Assembly (NCBI GenBank): GCA_947179155.2 | Contig: OX359282.1 | Coordinates: 10,701,533-10,765,532, forward strand | Direction: 5' to 3' | From: Hedera helix | Taxonomy: Eukaryota > Streptophyta > Magnoliopsida > Apiales > Araliaceae | DNA length: 64,000 bases | Part shown: one piece after another, positions 55,788 to 64,000 of the stretch | Layout of the letters: the number at the start of each line of letters is the position of its first letter | Position numbering within the stretch: position 1 is the stretch's first letter | Notes under the pieces: model-generated | Told to the model about the DNA's origin: nothing | Database searches by the model: none | Seen by the model: only the letters and a program-made list of their open reading frames with translations | Program-made: the position numbers and the translations under genes

Positions 55788-58700
55788 CTGTTGCAGACAC
55801 CTAAAAATAAAATCTTATTTTTAAAAATAAATATATAGTAGTGCAAGTAAGAGTCGATCCCACAGAGAATGATTAATTTAATTTTATGTTTTCATCAACC
55901 AAAATTGGGGGGGGGGGGGGGGGGGGTTTAATTAAAGAAATAATTTAAATAAAATTAACTAAAATAAATATGCAACTAATTTAATAAAATAAATAAGAAG
56001 AAAAAGCCTTGATTTAAGTTAACATCAACCATCAAGAATTTACAACTGCTCATTGATGCAAGAATAAATCAATTAATATTTTGAACATTCACTGTAGGAA
56101 TAACTACTCGTAAGTGAAATAATTTTTCTCCTCTCTCCTTAGTTTTAGTTAAGTAAACACACACATTCTAAATTACCTTACTATTAAACAACCTCCGGCA
56201 CGTGCTAAATATTTAATTTAATAACAGTTTTAAGAATTAGATAAATCATTGAACTAAACAACACAAGTCACGCATTTGCATTTAATTTATATGAATATTT
56301 TTCTTAAGATAAGATAATCTTTTAATCTGCAAAACAATTATTAATCTTAGTCACTTCACAAATATCAGCAGATTAATGCAAATAATAAACTAGTAGGCCT
56401 CCTAACAATTAAACGAATCAATCATAAAATTTAACACAAAATAAATATCTAATACTCAAAATATAAAGTGAACAATTAAAATAAATTAGATCTCACAATG
56501 TGTATAAATCTTGATGGCTTCTGCTAATTTAAACCAAGAACAATAAGTTAGTTACTCATAATAAAAGAAGAATAAGAATTATGTACAAGAGTTTTTTATA
56601 GCAAAAAATTATATCATAATTGTTTCTCAAGTCCTCTATTTATAGGCTACATAATTTTCTTAACCCTAATAAGAATTATAATTTTTAAACCCTAATAGGA
56701 TTTAAAATACAAAATATAAAAAATAAAAATTCTATTTATTTTTTCAATTCCTAAATCACTATTGGAACCGTTAATTATTGCTTTTATTTATTCCGCCCAA
56801 GTCTGCTTCTAACTCTTTATTTCACTTCTAACTCTTTATTTCACTTCACTCGCGGGACCCACCAGAAAAATAAATTGTCAGTACACCCATGAATGCGCTC
56901 TATGCGTTTTGTCCTTTCTCGCCTGTCTGCGCATTACACGTGGAATGCTTGTCGAATAACGCCCCGCGCATGACGTGGCAGTTCCATCCCTGCCCTATTG
57001 CCAAAAACGGTGCAGTTCCATTTTGTTTCTTGTGCTAAGCACGCATGGTGCAGAACTTCATTCATGCTGAAATTATCGAAATGCCATCAACTTAAATTTT
57101 CCTACAAAATAAAACTAAAACTATATAAAATTAAATAAATTACCTAGAACACTAAAAAAAAAAAACTTACAAACTCACAAATAATTAAGTATAAAATACC
57201 TAATAAATAGATATAAAATCGATGTATTAAATACCCCCACACTTAACTTTTTGTTTGTCCTCAAGCAAAATAAGTATAAAAACTATAAAAAATTAAACTC
57301 TACTAAATAAACCAACTCACCCAACTGACTTACTTGAGCAATAATGAATATGAATTTAACATTAGCCTCAAAGATTTTTTAAATGATAACTCAAAGAAAA
57401 TTTCAAAATCATGTGAAATCCAAAATTTTAATATATTTATCAATTTTACTTTACTCACGACTTTTTGTGTGTGTGTGCATCCAAATATATCAAACTAATC
57501 AAAACTCAAATAAGTTTAAGTTATTAATTACCTCATAAAAGATATGTAACAAAACTCTACATACTTATTTTCACATCACTCTCAGCTAATACAAACAAAT
57601 TAACCTAGAAGATCAAAAAGTTTTGAATCAATTAAGCACATTAGGATTATTAATATCAATTTTCTTCATGTATTCTTTCCATTATTTTTCTCTTCCAAAT
57701 GGGTGCATTTTATGCTCTATCCCATCTTTTTTCTTTTTCTTTTTCTTTCTTGGTGAGTGTATTTTATGCTCCATCTCACTTTTTTATGTGTTTATGAGTG
57801 AGTGCGTTTTACGCTCTATCGCAACACATTACATAATTTTTGTCAACAACCTACTAATCCTAGAAAATTTATCTAAATCATCTCCTCCAAATTCTATTTT
57901 GCCTTATATTATACTTTAAATAATGATCAAATAAGATGTAAAGCTCAAAAATATCTTTCATAAGCATTTAACCATATAAACTTTCTCTTAATTAAAACTA
58001 GCTCACACAAATGGACATAAGTGCATAAAAATAAAGGATCTCAAACAAAGTAATACCCAACAAAAAATCAAAATTTAGACTAAGCAAAAATTTATCCCCT
58101 TTTCAAAAGTTATTAAATAAAAATCAAAATTTTTATCATTGGCTTAAAATTTAATTAATTCATTACTCAAGTGACTCATCCTAAAAATAATAAAATAAAA
58201 TAAATTACCCCATTTTTATAGGAAAACACAGTTACACTTAGCATGCGTAACAAGCCTTTAAACCCCAAGGTTACCCAAAGTGGACGAGTTGTGTCTCGTG
58301 AGGGTTTGCAGTGAATATACCCACAAAATTCAAAAAAATTAAAAATTTTAAAATTGCCTAATTTTTTTTCAAAATACGACTTAAAAATAACAAAAATCCT
58401 AAATCACTTCCCCCACACTTAAAATTTATATTGTCCCCAATGTAAAGTAAAAGCCAAAGAAAAAGGCACAAATAACTAAACTATGAATGCAAAAATAAAA
58501 AGAAAGAAAATTATACTCTCATTGGGTTGCCTCCCAAGCAGTGCCTTTGTTTATTGTCATTGTCTAGACAGCATACCAAATTACTATGTCACTCCCACTT
58601 CATGAATTTTGAGTATCCCATTCATCATGTTATCTTTCATAGGTAGGTTTAATCTCCCTTGCATTTGACATGAATGTTCGACTCCTTCTTCAAGTAATAA

Positions 58701-58850
58701 ATATTTGAGATAGTTGGGTAGAGACTTTAAATCTGGAATGGAAACCAGCAAAACAAAAGATAAAATTTTGTTATGAGTAACAGGCAATGGAATGAAAATA
58801 ATTGCATTATTATCTAAAATCATTGGCAAAAATTTTAAAGTAGCTTAATC
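55788..58850 (-). mobile_element. Ty3/gypsy remnant (pol linker plus 3' noncoding and LTR-like parts)
   Basis: On the minus strand the right end (58584-58829) reads PDLKSLPNYLKYLLLEE, resembling the protease-RT linker of Athila/Tat-type gypsy elements. It is followed directly by the characteristic noncoding words 'gcttgggaggcaacccaatg' (near 58522) and 'ttgcttgaggacaaacaaaa' with 'gtgtggggg' (near 57235-57270). RT, RNase H and integrase are deleted. The left end (tgcagacacc..., 'gtcgatcccacagagaatg') looks like LTR sequence, but exact borders and a target duplication were not found. A 20-base G run is at 55907-55926. No other gene seen. Confidence 0.55.
55907..55926. repeat. G homopolymer, 20 bases
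   Basis: Uninterrupted run of G, whose exact length may be affected by sequencing error. Confidence 0.9.
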
Positions 58851-58856
58851 CTCCTT

Positions 58857-59290
58857 CACATTACTAGAAATCTGGCCTATAGCGACGGTCGTCAACCGTC
58901 GCTATAGGCCAAAAGATCGTCGCTAAAAGTATTAGTGACGGTCGGCCGACCATCACCTTAAAAGCCATCGCTAAACTCTATAGCGACGGTCCTTCATATC
59001 TATACCGACGGTCTGGTCGTCGCTACAAACTAGACTAAAAACGCGTTTATGATTTTTTACCGACGGCCAAAGCATATCAATAGCGACGATTCTGACCATC
59101 GCTAAAAAACCCTATAGCGACGGTCGACATCGACCGTCGCTATAGGACATAGCAAAGGCCTATAACGACGATCATCGACCGTCGCTATAGTGGATTCTAA
59201 ATATAAAAAAAAAATTGAAGGTCTATAGCGATGGTCGGAGACCGTTGCTATAGGCCTTCTAGATATAAAAAAAAAATTTAATAAAATTAT
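58857..59290. repeat. CACTA-like terminus and subterminal repeats, intact
   Basis: At least a dozen TAGCGACGGTC / GACCGTCGCTA words in both orientations. It is the uninterrupted reference that aligns with 38548-38735 plus 47230-47430. Confidence 0.88.
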
Positions 59291-59505
59291 TATTCTACGC
59301 ACAATACAATGTCCTATAATAATCATAAATACATCAAATCATAGTTGCATTAACAAGCTTGCATTTGAAACAAGAGACTACAAGCATAAACATAAATATC
59401 TCAACTGTAAATACAATTGTATTATTTGATTATGCAATTAATATAGTTGCATCAACAAGCTTAAAATAATGAAGCTGTTAAAACTGAACACTTGAAAACA
59501 GCTAC

Positions 59506-61017
59506 CTTCTAAGTTGTTCCAAAAGCCTAATATTTTCCAGGGCAAAGCGAGTTACTTCTGGGTTTTTATCAACTTTAGCTCTAAGGTTCTGAATTTCTTC
59601 AGAGAGTGCATTGTTCTCTTCCAGTAAGTAAGCATCTGCAGGTATTAAACCACTAAGAAGAGTTTCCAATCGTTGAATTTTCTCTTCCCTAAATTTCAAC
59701 ATCATCTTTGTGCACCTAGTATCCTCCTCTCTTTGACGAACCTAATAAGCAATTAAGGTATTGGAATAAAGTTAGCAGTTCATAACAGAATCGTCTAGTG
59801 GTTTCATTAACAGCCTTTTTCGCTAAAAAGAAATTAGTAAATGGAAAGGAGAAAATAGGTTTAATACCAAACGATTTAAATGCTCAATCTCAGCTTCAAA
59901 CTGCTTGATAGAAGTTTCTGTCATTTTTTCTCTCCTCAAGGCACCCCCAAGTGTTGTCTCAAGACATTTCAGCTAGAAAAATTAATGGGAAGAAAGGAAA
60001 TATTTTAAGCACCATGACTTGCAACTATAGAGTCCAAATTCGTAGTATGAGAATAACATACTCATTTAAAATATATGAAGCTATCAAATAGACACTAGAT
60101 TACAAATCAGTATAACCAAGACAATATTGTACAAATCTAAAAATGATTATATCTATTTCTTACACTGCATCACTAATTGAGAGATGTTTATGGATAGGTC
60201 AACTATTATTCCTATTATCATCAACAGACTTTGTTAGTTAATCTGGAAACAAGAATAAATAGGCAAATCTCGGATCCACATTTTAAGCCTAATTATCAGC
60301 TTTAAAATACTCTATTTATAATAACACTTTATCACTAAATGAAAAATGAATAAAACCAAACTTAGTATACCTGTTTAGAAGAAACTTTCAGAATGCCTTT
60401 GGACTCACATCCAGGCATTTCATCAGTGCTCTGCCGTTCCATTTCAAGTTCTTTGGACTTGGAAGCATTGCCATGTTCTTGTCTTGTATCTCCAATTATT
60501 GTTGAACCAAATGAAAGAGACTTGGATACATGTTGACGTTTGAGCGCAAGAAGCTCCTCCTGTTTCAGAAACATTCATTAATTATCATAAAATATCATGT
60601 TTCAAGAAGAAATTTTATATTATAGAAAATTTAAAAGAACCTTTAAAAGTCGTATCTGGTGTTATAGTTCAATAACATCTCCAGAAGAATCTTCATTTAC
60701 TACAGCCTTCATCATGAGGAGAGAAGAAAAAACATATATGGAAAGGTAAATAAGGATTCGTATGAGGGTATGCAATCATACTCAATCAAGCAAGAAACAA
60801 GCTTACATTGTTTTGGATAAGCTTTGCTCATTGTGCAAACTTTAAAGTGTTTAGAGTTTCACCAGCAGAGCTAAAAAGAATATACTGTAAAGCATTAGAG
60901 GTTTGAACATCACATTTAAAACATAATTTTAAACTAATAAAAAAATAGAGGGACCAGCCAAATTGAAGGGCTGACATTGGCAATAATCATTGTTTTCGAG
61001 TTTCCTCCCAACGAGTC
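59506..61017 (-). pseudogene. KIN12: Kinesin-12 (PAKRP1/KIN12-type) fragment, six exons
   Basis: Minus-strand exons: 60959-61017 (DSLGGNSKTMIIANVSPSI, end of the motor domain); 60807-60870 (SAGETLNTLKFAQ, stop, AKLIQNN); 60641-60706 (AVVNEDSSGDVIEL, stop, HQIRLLK); 60371-60559 (EELLALKRQHVSKSLSFG...); 59868-59972 (LKCLETTLGGALRREKMTET...); 59506-59741 (VRQREEDTRCTKMMLKFREE, ..., DKNPEVTRFALENIRLLEQL). All phases join. Five exons end in GT donors and one has GC (after PSI). This is the motor end, neck and first coiled coil of plant phragmoplast kinesins (KIN12), which act in cytokinesis. Two nonsense codons and missing flanking exons make it a dead captured fragment. The upstream part is cut off by LTR insertion at 61065. 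Confidence 0.9.
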
Positions 61018-61435
61018 CTGCATTTCCTTGGGAGTTAAATATAGAATAACGGAAACAAGTTAAGTGTCGACGTCGGGAAAGTCGTTTTCTTTTTTTATAA
61101 TTACCCTTTCCAATTTTAGCCTTTAGATTTAAGATGTGATTTTGAAAAGGGTCGGCTTGAATGTCGACGGTGTTTGAAAGGTTGATTTTTATGATGAGCC
61201 AATTGACAAGAGTCGCCAGTTGGTATTTTTGCAATGGATGTACGTACCAACTCATCCGAATTTAGTTTTAGTAATTGCTGGCTCATGTATGACTCCGAAT
61301 TAATTGGTCTGCGAACCGAGATTCATAGAGTTCGGGGGCTTGCTTAAGCGAGGGGAAGGTGTTAGGCACCCTCCGACTTCCGTGAAAACACGGTTACCGC
61401 AATCTTGATGTTTCCTATCCTTTTAAAATCCTAAA

Positions 61436-61439
<4 letters not shown>

Positions 61440-61502
<63 letters not shown>
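61440..61502. repeat. (TG)n microsatellite
   Basis: About 31 TG units. The first family B copy has only a short CA run at the equivalent place near 51240-51260. Confidence 0.97.
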
Positions 61503-61503
<1 letters not shown>

Positions 61504-62762
61504 CTAAATGAATATTGTGATGAAAAACCGCTTTGATTCTTTCTGTAGAAAACGTGCCCTATTTGAAAAGCGTTTTTAGAATATCTTTTGACCCAAATGA
61601 CAAGGCTTTGTTTTATAATAGAGATTGATTTTAATTTTGAAAGCGATGAGGGTTTTTATTAGGTGTCACTTTTAGAAAACAAGGGTTTTAAACTTTCGTC
61701 AAATAGGAATCGAGACTATACATTGCCTTTTAACAAGAAAACCAAATAAAATGAAGGCAACTTCTAGGAGCTCTTTAACCCTATGCACCAAAGTTTAATG
61801 AAAACGTTTATCTATTTTTTACGAAACCATTTTTATGATATTTCAAAACCGCTTACAGTCCTTTCGTCAAACAGGAATCGACGTTTCTTAAAACTCTTAA
61901 TTTTAAGCTTCGTGATTCTAATACCCTAATTTGATTACTTTTAGAAAATCTTTGTCGTTTGCCTTATTTTCTGAAATCGTTTTTTTATGTCGCAAATCAA
62001 ATCAAGCATTCAAAATTGTGTCGGGGCTATCCATGGCATGTGAGCCGTCTAAATAACCCCAAACACCCACAGTCACATACTTCACTATTACGGGGCCTTA
62101 ACCCGGTCTCGATTCGATATTGTTTTAAGGCCCAATATTTACATATGTACAAAAATGGCCCATGACCGTGACTACATACACCAAAATTTGTCCATCTTCG
62201 GAATTTGATCACGAGGATCTCATCTCTAGGCTCACAATCCCCAAAATCACCACATAACCAACAAAGGAAAGCTTAACAACACTAGACTTGTTACTATACC
62301 GCAAGAACCAAAATTTGCAAGCCCAACACTATGAACTACCCATTAACACAATGGACTACATATTACCATACGGATATCATCAGGACATTAGGAGGAAATT
62401 TCGTTCCAACGGAACCCTCACAAATAATCCCTACTCCACGGATCCTCAATAATATAATAAAATACTACATTCAAACAACTCAATAACAAAAGATTATGAT
62501 AATAAAACAAGTTAAAACTTCAAGGAAAACACCATTTTTTTTACCTTGCAAAACGCCAAGAAACGCCTTATATTTCACTATCAAGTAGATAACACAAGAT
62601 TGGCTAAGTATTTAAGCAAAGAAAAATTAATTCCCTTCTATTTTTGACCAACCCGAGACTTTCTCTCTCTAAACTCGCCTTTTCTTTCTCTATATTTCCT
62701 AACAAATTTCTTCTCTCTTTCTCGGCCAAGCAAAAATGGCGTTGTATAGGTGACTACGAGCA

Positions 62763-62904
62763 GCCGCAGGTGCATCTGTGGCTGGCCGCAGATGCATCTG
62801 TGGCTTCCTGCCATCGCCGTCTGGGCCGCCGCCTCGGCTGCCGCGCGTTACCTCGAGCCACAAAAAAATAACAACTTGTCGTTGGCCGCAGATGCATCTG
62901 CGGC
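62763..62904. repeat. GC-rich palindromic repeats in second family B LTR
   Basis: Words at 62763, 62785 and 62885. The last is a perfect 20-bp palindrome GCCGCAGATGCATCTGCGGC, differing from the palindrome at 49961-49980 by paired changes on both arms. Confidence 0.88.
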
Positions 62905-62949
62905 TGCCCTACTTTCCTTTCTCGATTTTCGTGTCACGCAGTCTAAAAA

Positions 62950-64000
62950 TGTGAGGATCCGAATTTTTAGGATTTCTTTAATAATATTAAATGAGAATTT
63001 AATCGATAAAATTATCAAAATTGTTTAAATTATTTATGATACAAGTAATTTAAAGTGTGTGAAGGATTTTAATTGGTAAATTAAATATGTACCAAGATGG
63101 GGATGAATTGTGTGCATATAAAATAAATGAAAAAGTAAATAAATTGTTTGGAAACAAATTATAACGAATAAGAGAAATTCCACATAAAGGTACAATAAAT
63201 TATACAATTAAATTATTGTGAAAGTACAGAAATTATAATTTTAAATGAGGTTATGTGATAATGTGAAAGGCATGAATTAAATATGTATATATTTATATAT
63301 ATACATTTTTATATATATGTGTGTTATGTTTAATTGATAATTATAAATGTTATTAATTATGGCAATTAAGGGATTAATAATTAAATTAATCCAAGTTTAA
63401 ATGAAAAGCGAATGAGGAAGTTAATAAAATTGTAATTATTAATTTTAGATTTAATTAAGAATTATGGTGAAATATTAGAAATTGATTGAGAAAAAATGTA
63501 ATTATATAAATTATATAATAATAAATTATATAATTTATATAAGAAAATTAAAGTGATGTTTAAAGAAAATTATAATTATATAAATTATATAATGATAAAT
63601 TATATACTTTATATAAGAGAATTAAAATAATGAGAGAGTTAATAAATGTGAAATTATTGATTAATTGATAATTATGGAGGAATTTAAGAAATTATTTAAG
63701 AAAGGAGAATGTAAATATATAAATTATATAATGTTAAATTATATAATTTATATATAAAGAAATTATTGTAAATATTAAAGAAATTGAATAATAAATAAGA
63801 AAAATGAATGTTTTAAGTTATTAAAAATTATATTTATGTATAATGGAATTATTATGACTTTTATGAAGGATAATATTTTAAAAATGTGAACATGTTAATG
63901 TAACATGTTGTCCAAGTAACGAAGTGAAAAATTATGAAAAATAATTTTTATATGTTATATGAATTAGTTTATGAAATTTGGAGGTATAAAATACCTCATA
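62950..64000 (+). mobile_element. Tekay-type LTR, truncated by window end
   Basis: Starts TGTGAGGATCCG after an A run and continues with the family's AT-rich 5' region. The final 'ggaggtataaaat' matches 18669-18681 in the intact Tekay LTR. Whether it is a solo LTR or the start of a full element cannot be seen. Confidence 0.72.

Larger units (their letters stand above)
61065..62949 (-). mobile_element. Second family B LTR, minus strand, 5' part outside window
   Basis: Starts on the plus strand with TGTCGACGTCGGG, the complement of the 51637 end. It aligns in reverse complement with about 49750-51637, including the embedded 'agagtcgcca' (61210-61219), a (TG)n tract, and palindromic GC-rich repeats near 62763-62904. 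The bases before it are ttaag (61060-61064). A Tekay-type LTR interrupts it at 62950, and the last ~350 bp should lie beyond the window. Short frames inside are not genes. Confidence 0.8.
58857..64000. mobile_element. Second CACTA-like element carrying a kinesin gene fragment; continues past window
   Basis: Starts CACATTACTAGAAAT and has an uninterrupted set of subterminal repeats to about 59290, sharing the whole terminal ~430 bp with the first element but carrying different cargo: exons of a kinesin-12 gene on the minus strand. It is interrupted from 61065 by family B and Tekay-type LTRs. No transposase and no right terminus are seen in the window. Confidence 0.6.

Noticed and set aside
1..64000. 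CRISPR arrays, bacterial operons, tRNA or rRNA genes, telomere repeats
   Set aside because: Looked for and not seen; spaced repeats here are LTR-internal arrays, subterminal transposon repeats or microsatellites.

Overview
This is plant nuclear DNA, very probably from a eudicot; the species cannot be named from the sequence. The evidence is a dense mosaic of Ty3/gypsy and Ty1/copia LTR retrotransposons with initiator-Met-tRNA primer sites, two CACTA-like DNA transposon ends, strong AT bias, and broken fragments of plant genes that keep their introns. I see no intact host gene, no tRNA or rRNA gene and no CRISPR array. The only intact long reading frames belong to one young retrotransposon.

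Layout. 1-2139: the end of a Tekay-type LTR on the minus strand. 2140-11986: a degraded Ty1/copia element on the minus strand with both LTRs. 11987-14544: a degraded Ty3/gypsy element on the minus strand (RT, protease, gag and an extra ORF). 14545-38547: a second copia copy on the plus strand, reduced to its 5' LTR, leader and broken gag. Two Tekay-type solo LTRs sit inside its LTR (15078-30536 and 31347-36208). The first solo LTR contains a complete 12,015-bp Tekay chromovirus-type element (17941-29955). The second contains a 1.4-kb insertion carrying fragments of an ALWAYS EARLY/LIN9 gene and a heavy-metal-associated protein gene. From 38548: a CACTA-like left end, split by a deleted gypsy element (38736-47229), itself split by a minus-strand Tekay-type solo LTR (40417-46198), itself split by a copia solo LTR (41606-43151). 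Beyond it, 47431-55787 holds exon fragments of a nucleotide-sugar transporter and of unidentified genes, interrupted by two more LTRs. 55788-58850 is a gypsy remnant. At 58857 a second CACTA-like end begins; it is followed by six exons of a kinesin-12 gene (59506-61017) and then by LTR insertions that run out of the window.

How the parts work together. The active-looking unit is the Tekay element: LTRs with about six differences in 3,095 bp, a target duplication, a primer site, an extra coiled-coil ORF, an uninterrupted 1,520-codon gag-pol and a polypurine tract. Both of its ORFs begin at the first ATG just after a splice-acceptor-like site, and the extra ORF is also present in the diverged gypsy element at 14185-14544. 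The other elements form a nested record of insertion, LTR-LTR recombination (solo LTRs) and DNA-transposon gene capture.
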